NCBI RefSeq assembly: GCF_003226535.1
Contig: NZ_QKOB01000012.1
Location: forward strand, 1-61,475
Length of the DNA: 61,475 nt
Reading direction: 5' to 3'
Source: Meiothermus sp. Pnk-1
GTDB lineage: Bacteria > Deinococcota > Deinococci > Deinococcales > Thermaceae
The first letter of the stretch is position 1, and each line of letters begins with the position of its first letter. Positions 26,270 to 35,574 of the stretch are shown here, piece by piece. The position numbers and the translations under genes were made by a program. The notes beneath the pieces are model-generated. The model was not told where the DNA came from. It did no database searches and saw nothing but the letters and a program-made list of their open reading frames with translations.

Positions 26270-27157
26270 TTACTTTCCCGCGCCTTTGGATGCCTCCACA
26301 AAGGCCCGGGCGGCGCGGGAAAGGAGGGCCTCGGGGGGGCGGAGGAGGGTGAACGGCCGTTCCAGACCGGGCAGATCCACCTCGGCCACCCCCAGCAGGC
26401 CCGCTTGCACTTCCGCCTCCACCACGTACCCTGAGAGGAAGGCCACCCCCAGGCCCAGCCGTACGGCTTGTTTTACCGCTTCGCTGCCCGGAAGCTCGAG
26501 CGCCGTTTTGAGCTCCAGCCCCCGTAGGGCCCGCTCGGCCACCTGGCGGGTTCCGCTGCCCTCCTCGCGCCAGACCACTTCCAAGCCGGCGAGCTCCCGC
26601 GGCCCCACCCGGCGTCCGGCCAGCGGATGGCCGGGTGGGGTGACCAAGAAGAGGCGGTCCTGGGCCAGCACCTCGGCCTCAAAGCCGGCGGGAAGCCGGG
26701 GCAGGTGCCCCTCCACCAGGCCGAGTTCGACCTCCCCCGCCTGCAACAGGCTCAGCACCTCCTGGCTGTTCCCCACCCTGAGCGCCACCTCCAGACCGGG
26801 GTGGACCTGGCGGAGGCGGGCCAGGGTTTTGGGCACGCAGTAGTGGGCGATGGTGGTGCTGGCGGCCAGCCGTAGCCGCCCGGTTTTTAGGCCCTCGAGG
26901 GCCTGCACGGCCTCCACCGCTCCCTCTAGGGCCCGTTTTAGGGCCAGGGCGTGGGGCAGCAGGGCCTCCCCCGCGGCGGTGAGCCGCACCCCTTGGGGGT
27001 GCCGGGTGAACAGTGGCTCCCCTACCCGTTCGGCCAGCTTGGCCATCTGGCTCGAGATGGCGGGCTGGGTGCGGTGAAGCTGGCGGGCGGCTCGGCTCAG
27101 GCTGCCCTGCTGGGCCACCACGGTGAAGGTGAGCAGGCTCTCGGGATCCAAGCGCAT
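26270..27157 (-). CDS. LysR-family transcriptional regulator
   Basis: A 295-residue regulator. The ATG start gives MRLDPESLLTFTVVAQQGSL and the winged helix ('LSRAARQLHRTQPAISSQMA'); an upstream in-frame ATG adds only a non-conserved stretch. The effector domain is of the CbbR/CysL type ('LRLAASTTIAHYCVPKTLAR', 'WREEGSGTRQVAERAL'). It is divergent from the YeiH-type exporter and convergent with nothing, suggesting control of sulfur genes on both sides. Effector unknown. Confidence 0.9.
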   Translation of the reverse strand: MRLDPESLLTFTVVAQQGSLSRAARQLHRTQPAISSQMAKLAERVGEPLFTRHPQGVRLTAAGEALLPHALALKRALEGAVEAVQALEGLKTGRLRLAASTTIAHYCVPKTLARLRQVHPGLEVALRVGNSQEVLSLLQAGEVELGLVEGHLPRLPAGFEAEVLAQDRLFLVTPPGHPLAGRRVGPRELAGLEVVWREEGSGTRQVAERALRGLELKTALELPGSEAVKQAVRLGLGVAFLSGYVVEAEVQAGLLGVAEVDLPGLERPFTLLRPPEALLSRAARAFVEASKGAGK

Positions 27158-27230
27158 ATAAACTTTATTTTGATAGATTATAAAAGACAAAAATTTGACT
27201 TATATTACTTTTCTCCCTAGCGTGGACTCC

Positions 27231-28232
27231 ATGACGCGACCTGCCGCACTCAAGTTCTTTCCCGGTTTGACGCTGGTCCTTCCCCCGGTGATCCTGGCCT
27301 TCACCCTGGCCAATCTGCCCGGCCTCAAGGCGGTAGGCCCGTTGGGCTTGGCCTTGCTGGTGAGCCTCACGCTCCGCCTGGCGTACACCCCTCCCGCGGC
27401 GGTGCGGCCGGGCCTGGAGTTTGCCGCCAAGAGCCTGCTGCGGCTGGGGGTGGTGCTGCTGGGGGTGCGCCTCAACCTGGGCCTGCTCTTCCAGGCGGGG
27501 CCTTTGATCTTGCTGCTGGACCTCGGGGTGATCGCCCTGGCCCTGCTGCTGGTCAACGCGGTGGGTAAGGCCATGGGGATGCCCCGTGGCCTCCGCCTCT
27601 CCCTGGCCTTGGGCACCGGGATCTGCGGGGCTTCGGCTATCGCGGCCGGGGCCTCGGTGGTGCGGGCCAAGGAGGAGCACGTCTCGCTGGCTGTCGCGGT
27701 GGTGAGCCTGATGGGCACCCTGGGGGCGCTCGGCCTGACCTTGGTTGCCCCCTGGTTTCACTCCCAGGCAGCCTTGGGGCTGCTGGCCGGGGCCACCCTG
27801 CACGAGGTGGCCCAGGTGCTGGCGGTAGGGGCAGCCCTAGGGCCCAGCGCCCTGGATCTGGCCACCCTGGCCAAGCTCACCCGGGTGGCCCTCCTGGCCC
27901 CTACGCTCCTCCTGCTGGGGGTGATCCTGGCCCGGCGGGAGCCCTCGGGGGTGGTTCAGCGGGGCCACCGGCCCCCCCTTCTGCCCCCCTTCCTCCTGGG
28001 GTTCCTCGCCCTGGGGGGCGTGGCCAGCCTGGGGCTGATCCCTCCGGAATTGAAGAGCGGCCTCCAGACCGCAAGCCAGGTGCTCACCGCCTTTTCCATG
28101 GCGGCCATCGGCCTGGGGGTGGATCTGAAGAGCCTTAGGGGCCACGGCCTCCCGGCGGCCTGGGTGGGCCTGGTGGGGTTTGCCTTCTTGCTCTTGGCGG
28201 CTGGCCTGGCCCTGCGGCTGGGCCACCCCTAG
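27231..28232 (+). CDS. YeiH/UPF0324 family putative sulfate exporter
   Basis: A 333-residue membrane protein with about ten helices. Family markers are 'LLRLGVVLLGVRLNLGLLF', 'LALGTGICGASAIAAGASVV' and 'GATLHEVAQVLAVG'. Proteins of this family lie near sulfur regulators, but direct transport evidence is limited. The ATG at 27231 is chosen; a GTG 9 nt upstream is also possible and neither has a clear ribosome site. The 73-nt AT-rich gap to the LysR gene holds both promoters. The 236-nt gap after it shows no gene. Confidence 0.88.
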   Translation: MTRPAALKFFPGLTLVLPPVILAFTLANLPGLKAVGPLGLALLVSLTLRLAYTPPAAVRPGLEFAAKSLLRLGVVLLGVRLNLGLLFQAGPLILLLDLGVIALALLLVNAVGKAMGMPRGLRLSLALGTGICGASAIAAGASVVRAKEEHVSLAVAVVSLMGTLGALGLTLVAPWFHSQAALGLLAGATLHEVAQVLAVGAALGPSALDLATLAKLTRVALLAPTLLLLGVILARREPSGVVQRGHRPPLLPPFLLGFLALGGVASLGLIPPELKSGLQTASQVLTAFSMAAIGLGVDLKSLRGHGLPAAWVGLVGFAFLLLAAGLALRLGHP

Positions 28233-28468
28233 ATATGCTGGCCTCACGACTTCATAGCAAAGGACGCCTCCTGTAGGGGTAACCACAAAAATGCAATGCC
28301 CTCGGGGCTTCTTATGGCGGGCATGGGTTTGGCGAAGGTTGGCCTCAGGTCGTCGCATCCCCCGCACTGCCCAGCTCAAGGTCTTCCTGAACCGGACAGT
28401 TTTCCCAATCGGCGCGGAGAGGCTTGCCGCGCGCTCCGGTAAAATAGCCACATGTTCGGGGGCCGCCC

Positions 28469-31400
28469 ATGATCTCGCCCCAGTTCGACCCGCTGACCGG
28501 GGCGCTGAGCCGAGCTGAGCTCTTCCCCACCCTCGAGGCCACCCTCAGCGCGGCGGAGCTCACCGGCGACGAGACCGCCCTGCTGATTCTGGACCTCGAC
28601 CACTTCAAGAGCATCAACGACACCTTCGGCCACGCCCGCGGCGACGCCGTCCTGCGGGAGCTGGTCGAGCGCATCCAGGGCGCGATCCGGGCGGGCGACC
28701 GGCTGTTTCGCTACGGCGGCGACGAGTTCGTGTTGCTGCTGCCGGGCACCGACCACGCCCAGGCCGTCCTGCTGGCCGAGCGGCTGATGGAGGTGGTCCA
28801 GTCGCGGCCCTTCGCGGGCGACCCGCCCCTGTCGCTGACCCTGAGCGTGGGGCTGGCCACCAGCCGGGCCGGTGCCGATACCCCCCAAGCGCTCTTCGAA
28901 CGGGCCGACCAGTACCTGCTCGCCGCCAAGCGGCAGGGGCGTGCCCGGCTGGCGGAGGCGGGGGGCGAGGGCGAGCCCCAGCAGACGCGCTGGCTCGAGC
29001 GCGAAGCCGCCCAGCTTGGCTTGCAGCACTTCCTGCGCGCCTTGCCCAAACATCAGCGGGGGCTGCTGCGGTCGGTGGGACCCGGCGGGGCGGGACACAC
29101 CCGCTTCCTCGAGGAAGCCCAACGTCACGCCCGGCTGCTGGGTTACCGTACCTTCTGGCTCACGGGCCGCCGGGCCTACGCCACCCACCCCTATGGGGCG
29201 CTGCTCGACGGGGTGGGCCTCGGGCTCACCGAGGCCGTAATCCGGCAGGGCAGCCCCGCCCTAAAGGCGCTGGAGGGGCCGGTGCTGTGGCTGGTGGACC
29301 GGCCAGGGGAACTCGACGTGGCCAGCCGCAAGGTGATCGCCGAGTTGCTGAGCGACCCGCAGGGGCCGGTGATGGGTCTGGTTGTCGGGGGAGATGGCGC
29401 CGAGTGGCCCGTGCCCGCGCTGGTAGAGGAGGTCGAGCTGCGGGCCCTCTCGCTTGAATCGGCCCGCGTCCTGCTGCGCAGCCGCCTGCGCTGGGAGGCC
29501 CCCGAGGACTTCGTGGGGTGGCTGTGGCGGGAAACGGGGGGCTGGCCCCGGCCCCTGCTGGAGTGGCTGGAGCAGGCCGAACGCAGCGGGGTTCTGCGCC
29601 CGGGCGGCAAAGGGTACACCCTAAGCCCTGACTACGCCCAGAGGCTGAGGGAGGCCGAAGCCCCGCCCCCGCCCACGCCGGGCCTCCCCGTCCCCAAGCA
29701 CAGCCTCATCGGGCGCGACCGCGAGTTGCTGGAGCTCAAGCGGCTCTTGCGCGAGCGCCGCCTGGTGACGCTGGTAGCCCAGGGGGGCATGGGCAAGACC
29801 CACCTGGCCATGCAGGCCGCCCTCGAGGTGGCCCACCTCTACCGCGACGGGGCCCACTTCGTCTCCCTGGCCGGCCTGGACCAGGCCGAGGCGCTGCCCA
29901 ACCGCCTCATCCAGGAATTCGGGCTCAAAACCTCCGGCGATCCCCAGGAAAGCTTGGTGCAGCACTTCGCGGGCCGCCAGGTGCTGTGGGTGCTGGACAA
30001 CTTCGAGCAGCTGCTCGAGGCCAGCGAGTTCCTGCGCGCCCTGCTACAGGCCCTGCCCGGCCTCACCCTGCTCTTGACCTCGCGCGAACGGCTGGGCCTG
30101 CCGGAGGAGTGGGTGCTGCCCTTGGAGGGGCTGGCCCTGGAGGGGAGCGACTCGGCGGCCATGCGGCTGCTGCTGCAGGCCGTCCAGCGGGTCAACCCCG
30201 GCCTGCGCCTGAGCCAGGCCGAGCTCGAGGCCGCCCGCCGCATCTGCCGGGTGGTGGAGGGCCTGCCGCTGGGGCTGGAGCTGGCCGCGGCCTGGGCCAA
30301 GGTGCTGAGCCTAGGGGAGATCGCCCAGGAGATCGAGAAAAACTTGGGCTTCCTGACCGCCCCAGGGGGCGACGAAACCCGTCCCGAGCGCCACCACTCC
30401 CTGCGGGCGGTGTTCGAGTCGTCGTGGAAGTTGCTGCACCCCGAGGAGCAGCAGATCCTGGCGCGGCTTTCGGTTTTCCGGGGCGGCTTCGACCGCGAGG
30501 GGGCGGCCCGGGTGGCCGGGGCTTCGGTCTCGGGCCTGCTGGGGCTGGTCAACCTCTCGCTCGTGCAGCGCGACCCCCACCACGACGGACGCTACCTGAT
30601 GCACGAGCTGCTGCGGCAGTTCGCCCAGGAGAAGCTCTCGCCCGAGGCCCTCGAGCCCAGCCTGGCCGCCCACGCCGAGTACTTCTGGGGCCTGGCAGAG
30701 CGGGCCGAAGCCGCCCTACAGGGCCCCGAGCAAAGCCGCTGGGTGCGGCGCATCGAGCTCGAGTTCGACAACCTGCGGCTGGCCTTCTCCACCCTGCAGC
30801 GCCTGGGCCGGGCCGCCCAGGGCCAGCAGATGGCCACCTGGCTCAGCCATTGCTACGCCTGGCACGGCTTCTACCGCGAAATCGCCCACTGGCACCAGGT
30901 GTTTTTGGAGATGCCCCATCCGGTGCCCCCGGCGGTGCAGGCCAAAACCCAGCAGTCGCTGGCCCTGCAGCTCAAGAACCTGGGGCTCTGGGAGCAGAGC
31001 ATGGCTTTGGTGGAGCAGAGCCTCCGGGCCAGCCGCGCCTTGGGCGACCCCGGGCTCTTAGCCGAGGCCCTGCACCTGAAGGGGTTGCTGCTGCGCGAGG
31101 CGGGCGAGTTCGCGCAGGCCCTGGCGGCGTTCGAGGAGTCGCTAGCCCTCAAACGGGAAATTGGCGATCGCTATGGCGAGGCCACCACCCTCAACGACCT
31201 CGGCATCGTCTACGGGTTGCAGGGAGAGGACCGCACGGCCAGCACCTACTTCCTGCACAGCCTCGAGCTCAAGCGGCAGGTCGGCGATGAGAAGGGCGTG
31301 GCCTACGCCCTGGGAAACCTGGCGCTGGTCAGCGAAGACCCCGAAGAGGCCCTGCGCTGGCTGTACGAGAGCCTGGAGATCAAACGGCGGCTCAAGGACC

Positions 31401-31777
31401 AGCAGGGCATCGCCAACGCCTACGCCAACATCGCGGCCCGCCTGCTGGAGGCTGGGCGCCCCCTCGAGGCCTGGCCGCTTTTGCTGGAGAGCCTGTCCCT
31501 CTTCCGCCAGATGGGACAGGTGGCCTCGCTGGCCCTGGTGCTCGTGAGCTGCACCCAGGCCCTGCTGGCCCTGCACCGGCCGGCCCAGGCCCTGCAGATC
31601 GCGGCCTCGGTGCGGCGCTGGGACCAGGAACATCCCACCAAGTTACCCCCGGGCACCCGGCGAAACCTCGAGGAGCAGCTCCAAAAGGCCAAAGAGGCCC
31701 TGGGGGCCGGGGCTGAACCCCCTCCGCTGGGCCTCGAAGAGGCCTGCCGGGTCGCGCTCGAGGCCCAGCCTCTCTGA
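28469..31777 (+). CDS. GGDEF domain fused to STAND ATPase and TPR repeats
   Basis: A 1102-residue cytosolic protein. Residues 1-165 are a diguanylate cyclase domain: substrate and metal motif 'LDLDHFKSINDTFGH' at 41-55, active-site GGDEF at 83-87, and an inhibitory RxxD at 74-77 exactly five residues before it. Residues about 170-400 resemble a degenerate AAA region. A P-loop (GGMGKT, 439-444), 'LWVLDNFEQLL' and 'LLTSRERLG' form an NB-ARC/STAND ATPase. From about 750 to 1060 there are TPR-like helices ('EALHLKGLLLREAGEFAQAL', 'TTLNDLGIVYGLQGE'). No DNA-binding domain is seen. TAAAAT upstream (28440-28445) is a -10 candidate. Confidence 0.85.
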   Translation: MISPQFDPLTGALSRAELFPTLEATLSAAELTGDETALLILDLDHFKSINDTFGHARGDAVLRELVERIQGAIRAGDRLFRYGGDEFVLLLPGTDHAQAVLLAERLMEVVQSRPFAGDPPLSLTLSVGLATSRAGADTPQALFERADQYLLAAKRQGRARLAEAGGEGEPQQTRWLEREAAQLGLQHFLRALPKHQRGLLRSVGPGGAGHTRFLEEAQRHARLLGYRTFWLTGRRAYATHPYGALLDGVGLGLTEAVIRQGSPALKALEGPVLWLVDRPGELDVASRKVIAELLSDPQGPVMGLVVGGDGAEWPVPALVEEVELRALSLESARVLLRSRLRWEAPEDFVGWLWRETGGWPRPLLEWLEQAERSGVLRPGGKGYTLSPDYAQRLREAEAPPPPTPGLPVPKHSLIGRDRELLELKRLLRERRLVTLVAQGGMGKTHLAMQAALEVAHLYRDGAHFVSLAGLDQAEALPNRLIQEFGLKTSGDPQESLVQHFAGRQVLWVLDNFEQLLEASEFLRALLQALPGLTLLLTSRERLGLPEEWVLPLEGLALEGSDSAAMRLLLQAVQRVNPGLRLSQAELEAARRICRVVEGLPLGLELAAAWAKVLSLGEIAQEIEKNLGFLTAPGGDETRPERHHSLRAVFESSWKLLHPEEQQILARLSVFRGGFDREGAARVAGASVSGLLGLVNLSLVQRDPHHDGRYLMHELLRQFAQEKLSPEALEPSLAAHAEYFWGLAERAEAALQGPEQSRWVRRIELEFDNLRLAFSTLQRLGRAAQGQQMATWLSHCYAWHGFYREIAHWHQVFLEMPHPVPPAVQAKTQQSLALQLKNLGLWEQSMALVEQSLRASRALGDPGLLAEALHLKGLLLREAGEFAQALAAFEESLALKREIGDRYGEATTLNDLGIVYGLQGEDRTASTYFLHSLELKRQVGDEKGVAYALGNLALVSEDPEEALRWLYESLEIKRRLKDQQGIANAYANIAARLLEAGRPLEAWPLLLESLSLFRQMGQVASLALVLVSCTQALLALHRPAQALQIAASVRRWDQEHPTKLPPGTRRNLEEQLQKAKEALGAGAEPPPLGLEEACRVALEAQPL

Positions 31778-31789
31778 CCAGCCCCGCGC

Positions 31790-32785
31790 TTATCCCATCC
31801 GCCGGGCGAGGTAGACGAAGAAGGGCGCCCCCAGCGCCACCACCAGGATGCCCACCGGGGTCTCGAGGGGGCGGTCGATGAGCCTCGCGGCCACGTCGGC
31901 CAAGGAGAGCAGGCTGGCCCCCAGCAGGGCCGAGAGGGGGATCACCCGCCGGTAGTCGGGGCCCACCAGCCAGCGGGCCAGATGGGGCACTACCAGGCCC
32001 AAAAACCCGATAGGCCCGGCCACGCTCACCGCCGCCCCGGCCAGGAGCACCGCCACCCCGGTAGCGGCCAGGCGTACCCAGCCCACCCGGGCCCCCAGGC
32101 TCTTGGCCACCTCCTCGCCTAGGGAGAGCAGGTTGACCTGCTGCGATAGGGCCAGGGCCAGCAGCAGCGCCGGGAGGGTCCAGGGCAGGATGGTCCAGAG
32201 GTGCTCCCAGCCGCGCCCGGCCAGGCTGCCCGAGAGGTTGATGAAAGCCCCCCGGGCGCGCTCCTCGAACATGATCAGGAGAAAGCTGGCCGCCGCCCCC
32301 AGCATGGCCCCCACCGCGATGCCCGCCAGGGCCAGCCGTACCGGGGTCAGGCCCACCGCCGCGGTGATGCTGTAGACCAGCACCGCCGCCCCCACCCCGC
32401 CCAAGGCGGCCAGCAGCACCGTGGCCCAGGCCGGCAGGCCGGGGAAGAAGACCACCCCCAGCAACAGGGCCAGCGCGGCCCCTGCGTTCACCCCCAGGAT
32501 GCCCGGCTCGGTGAGGGGGTTGCGGGTGACGCCTTGCATCATGGCCCCCGAGACCCCCAGCGCGGCCCCCACCAGCAAGGCCACCAAGGCCCGGGGCAGG
32601 CGCAGGGTGTGCACGATGAGGCTCGAGTTGGAGTCATCAGGCCAGAGGAGCAGCCGCCATACCTCGCCCAAGGGGATGTCCACCGCCCCTACCGAGATGG
32701 CCAGCAGGAAGGAGAAGGCCGAGAGCCCCGCTGCCAGCACAAACACCAGCGGCAGGGCTTGGACGTGGCGGCGGGAGAGCACCAT
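31790..32785 (-). CDS. Iron-siderophore ABC permease, FecCD family (second subunit)
   Basis: A 331-residue inner-membrane permease with about ten helices. The start ATG (MVLSRRHVQALPLVFVLAAG) follows the binding-protein stop with overlap-like spacing. Family markers: 'GAALGVSGAMMQGVTRNPLTEPGILGV' region and 'GPIGFLGLVVPHLARWLVG'. It closes operon 3 and should pair with the FecCD protein at 34517-35518 to form a heterodimeric channel. The 12-nt gap to the GGDEF gene stop means the two transcripts converge. Confidence 0.92.
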   Translation of the reverse strand: MVLSRRHVQALPLVFVLAAGLSAFSFLLAISVGAVDIPLGEVWRLLLWPDDSNSSLIVHTLRLPRALVALLVGAALGVSGAMMQGVTRNPLTEPGILGVNAGAALALLLGVVFFPGLPAWATVLLAALGGVGAAVLVYSITAAVGLTPVRLALAGIAVGAMLGAAASFLLIMFEERARGAFINLSGSLAGRGWEHLWTILPWTLPALLLALALSQQVNLLSLGEEVAKSLGARVGWVRLAATGVAVLLAGAAVSVAGPIGFLGLVVPHLARWLVGPDYRRVIPLSALLGASLLSLADVAARLIDRPLETPVGILVVALGAPFFVYLARRMG

Positions 32786-32787
32786 GC

Positions 32788-33708
32788 TCAAGGCTTGAAG
32801 GCGTAGCGGGAAGCGGGGGGCTGATCGGCCAGAAGGCCGCTGTCGATCAGCTCGGCCAGGATGAGGCGGGTGGCCAGCGGGCCCCGGGTCCAGTTGTCGC
32901 GGTCGAACTCGTACACCCGGCCCCGCTTCACCGCCTCGAGCCTCTGCCACAGCGGGTTCTTGGCCCAGCTCCGCACGATGGGGGTTTCATCCGGGGCGGT
33001 GAAGAGCACCAGGGTGGCGGGGTTCAGCGCCAGCAACCCCTCCAGGCTCAGCTCGTACTGGCTCTGGTTGTTCTGCGGCTTGGCCAGGCTCTTGCGCCCC
33101 AGCCGTTCCAGCAGCGAGCCGATGAAACTCTCGTTGGAGTGCACGGTGAAGCTGTTGGGGGTGGCCACCCCCAGCAAAACCGGGGGGGCTTTGGGGTTGG
33201 CGAAGGCCCGGGCCTTTTGCAACAGCCGCTCCTGGTCCTCGAGGATCTGCCGGGCCTGGGCCTCTTTGTCCACCAGACGCCCGATCAGCAGAACTTGCTG
33301 GTTCAGGTCCTCGAAGCTGCCCCGCCGCGATTGGAAGGCCACCACCGGGGCGATGCGCCCGAGCTGGGGGATCAGGTCCTTGTGTACGAAGGCGTCGGCC
33401 AGGATCACCTCGGGCTTTGCAGCCAGGATGGCCTCGAGGCTGGGCTGGGCCCGCGAGCCGATGGAGGGTACCCCCGCCGCCCGCGGGCGCAGGTAGGGCG
33501 GTACCCCGCGGTCGCCGCCCTGGGTGCCGGTGGCGGCCCCCGCCGGGTTCACCCCCAGGGCCAGCAGGGTATCTAGGAAGCTGTACTCCAGCACCACCAC
33601 CCGCTTTGCGGGAGCGTTCAGGGTGAGGGTGCCTAGCTCGTGCTGGATTTGAACCTGGGCCAGCGCCAGGCCCAGGAGCGCCAACAAGCCTGTCAGGGTT
33701 CGTTTCAT
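32788..33708 (-). CDS. Iron-siderophore binding protein, FecB/FhuD-like (SBP 1)
   Basis: A 306-residue exported binding protein with signal peptide (MKRTLTGLLALLGLALAQ). 'RVVVLEYSFLDTLLALGVNP' and 'KPEVILADAFVHKDLIPQL' mark the class III SBP fold of iron-chelate proteins. A C-terminal 'DNWTRGPLATRLILAEL' is shared in pattern with the proteins at 38717 and 41376. It overlaps the ATPase stop by 4 nt. Sits between ATPase and second permease, so it is the dedicated receptor of this importer. Confidence 0.92.
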   Translation of the reverse strand: MKRTLTGLLALLGLALAQVQIQHELGTLTLNAPAKRVVVLEYSFLDTLLALGVNPAGAATGTQGGDRGVPPYLRPRAAGVPSIGSRAQPSLEAILAAKPEVILADAFVHKDLIPQLGRIAPVVAFQSRRGSFEDLNQQVLLIGRLVDKEAQARQILEDQERLLQKARAFANPKAPPVLLGVATPNSFTVHSNESFIGSLLERLGRKSLAKPQNNQSQYELSLEGLLALNPATLVLFTAPDETPIVRSWAKNPLWQRLEAVKRGRVYEFDRDNWTRGPLATRLILAELIDSGLLADQPPASRYAFKP

Positions 33709-34520
33709 GGTTTTTCCTCTGCCAGTTCAAGGGGCTCCCTACGCGCCAGGGCGTAGGGGATGCAGTGCGGGGTGCCGGTCTCGGGGTCGCGCAGGAAGTG
33801 AGCCTTGAGGCCGAACACCTCGCGCAGGATGCGCTCGTTGAGCACCGCCTCGGGGGCTCCCTCCGCCACCACCCGGCCGGCGTTCACCGCCACCAGGTGG
33901 TGGGCGTAGCGCGCCGCCTGGTTGAGGTCGTGCAGCACCATCACGATGGTCTTTCCCCCCTCGCGGTTGAGCCGTTGCAGAAGCTGCAAGACCTCGAGCT
34001 GGTGGCTCAGGTCCAGGTAGGTGGTGGGCTCATCCAGGAGCAGAATGGGGGTCTCCTGGGCCAGGGCCATGGCGATCCAGGCCCGCTGGCGCTGGCCGCC
34101 GGAGAGGGTCTCCAGGGGCCGGCTGGCGAAGATCCGCATGCCGGTCTGGTCGAGGGCCCACTCCACCACCCGCCGGTCGTGCTCGCTGCGCCCCCCAAAG
34201 GCGCTTTGGTAGGGGTAGCGGCCAAACCAGACCAGCTCCTCCACGCTCAGCCCCTCGGGGGCCTGGGGCATCTGGGGCAGGAGGGCCAGATGGCGGGCCA
34301 CGGCCTTGGTGGGCAGGGCGTGGATGGCCTTGCCGTCGAGCAGCACCGCCCCCTCTTTGGGCTTTAGGAGCCGGGCCAAGGCCCGCAGCAGGGTGGACTT
34401 GCCGCAGCCGTTGGGGCCGATGAGGGCGGTGACCTGCCCTTTGGGCAAGGAGAGGTTGAGGCCCTCGATGACGCGGCGTTCGTCGTAGCCTAGGGAGAGT
34501 TGTTGGGCTTGCAGACTCAT
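33705..34520 (-). CDS. Iron-siderophore ABC transporter ATPase, FecE/FhuC-like
   Basis: A 271-residue ATPase. Walker A GPNGCGKST near residue 35, signature LSGGQRQRAWIAMAL, Walker B ILLLDEPTTYLDL and the switch His in 'VMVLHDLNQAARYA'. It overlaps both neighbours by ATGA, indicating tight translational coupling in operon 3. It energises the FecCD pair. Confidence 0.95.
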   Translation of the reverse strand: MSLQAQQLSLGYDERRVIEGLNLSLPKGQVTALIGPNGCGKSTLLRALARLLKPKEGAVLLDGKAIHALPTKAVARHLALLPQMPQAPEGLSVEELVWFGRYPYQSAFGGRSEHDRRVVEWALDQTGMRIFASRPLETLSGGQRQRAWIAMALAQETPILLLDEPTTYLDLSHQLEVLQLLQRLNREGGKTIVMVLHDLNQAARYAHHLVAVNAGRVVAEGAPEAVLNERILREVFGLKAHFLRDPETGTPHCIPYALARREPLELAEEKP

Positions 34521-35518
34521 CGCACCCGCCCTGCCTTTCGCATCAGGTAGAGGAAGTAGGGGGCTCCCAGCAGGGTGGTGAGCAGGCCCGCCGGGATCTC
34601 CAGGGGGGGCACCAGGCCCCGCCCCAGGGTATCGGCCCCCACCACCAGCAAAGCCCCCAGCAGCATCGAGGCGGGGAGCAGCAGGCGGAACCTGGACCCT
34701 ACCAGCAGCCGCGCGGCGTGGGGGGCGATGAGCCCCACGAAGCCCAGGATGCCCACCCCCATCACCGCCACCGCGGCCAGGGCCGTACCCAGGCCCAAGG
34801 CCACCAGCCGGGCCGGCTCGAGGCGCATCCCCAGGCTCTTGGCGGTCTCTTCGCCAAAGGAGAGCACGTCCAGCCGCCGGTGGAGCACGAGAGCCAAGGG
34901 GATGAGGATTGCCGCAAACGGCAGCACCCGAAACAGCCGCTCCCAGTCGGCCCCGTACACCGTGCCGCTCAGGAAGATCAGGGCCTGGGCGATGGAGTCG
35001 TCGGCCCGCACCAGGATGAGCCGGCGCAGCCCGTCCAGCGAGGCCTCCACCGCCACCCCGATCAGGGCCAGGCGGATGGGCAGCACCTCCCCGGCCTTGC
35101 GCGCCAGGAGGTACACCAGCCCGAAGGCCGCCAAAGCCCCCCCAAAAGCCCCCACCGGCAGGCCCCAGGCCGGGGCCTTGGGCAGCAGGATCAGGGTGAA
35201 GACCGCGGCCAACCCCGCCCCCGCCGCCACCCCCACGATGTCCGGCGAGGCCAGGGGGTTGCGCACCACCCCTTGCAGGATGGCCCCCGAGGCCGCGAAC
35301 AAGGCCCCGCAGACCGCCCCCACCAGGATGCGCGGCAGCCGCAGCTCGTAGAGGATGCGGGTGTAGGTCTCGTCGCGCGGCCCGGCCAGCGCCTGGATAA
35401 CTTCCACAGGCCCCATCCGCACCGCCCCGGTGCCCAGGGCCAAGACGCCCAAAGCCAACAAGGCCAGGGCCAGCAGGGGGAGCAGGGCGGGTTTGGAGAA
35501 GGTGGGGCGGCCTAGCAT
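34517..35518 (-). CDS. Iron-siderophore ABC permease, FecCD family (first subunit)
   Basis: A 333-residue permease. 'GALFAASGAILQGVVRNPLA' and 'GVGILGFVGLIAPHAARLLV' are FecCD signatures. It is the first gene of operon 3 and begins only 3 nt after the TATTCC-type motif, so transcription probably starts at or just before the ATG. It pairs with the permease at 31790-32785. Confidence 0.93.
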   Translation of the reverse strand: MLGRPTFSKPALLPLLALALLALGVLALGTGAVRMGPVEVIQALAGPRDETYTRILYELRLPRILVGAVCGALFAASGAILQGVVRNPLASPDIVGVAAGAGLAAVFTLILLPKAPAWGLPVGAFGGALAAFGLVYLLARKAGEVLPIRLALIGVAVEASLDGLRRLILVRADDSIAQALIFLSGTVYGADWERLFRVLPFAAILIPLALVLHRRLDVLSFGEETAKSLGMRLEPARLVALGLGTALAAVAVMGVGILGFVGLIAPHAARLLVGSRFRLLLPASMLLGALLVVGADTLGRGLVPPLEIPAGLLTTLLGAPYFLYLMRKAGRVR

Positions 35519-35521
35519 GGG

Positions 35522-35541
35522 TATTCCAATCGACTTACTCG
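35522..35541 (-). promoter_or_regulatory. Shared iron-island motif, copy at operon 3
   Basis: TATTCCAATCGACTTACTCG agrees with the copy at 40425-40444 in 16 of 20 positions. It lies directly before the first permease start (ATG at 35518), so a bound protein would cover the promoter. A metal-sensing regulator (Fur or DtxR type) is inferred from the gene content only. Confidence 0.55.
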
Positions 35542-35574
35542 GGTTTGCAGTCTATGCCCCGTCGGCGGATTTCG

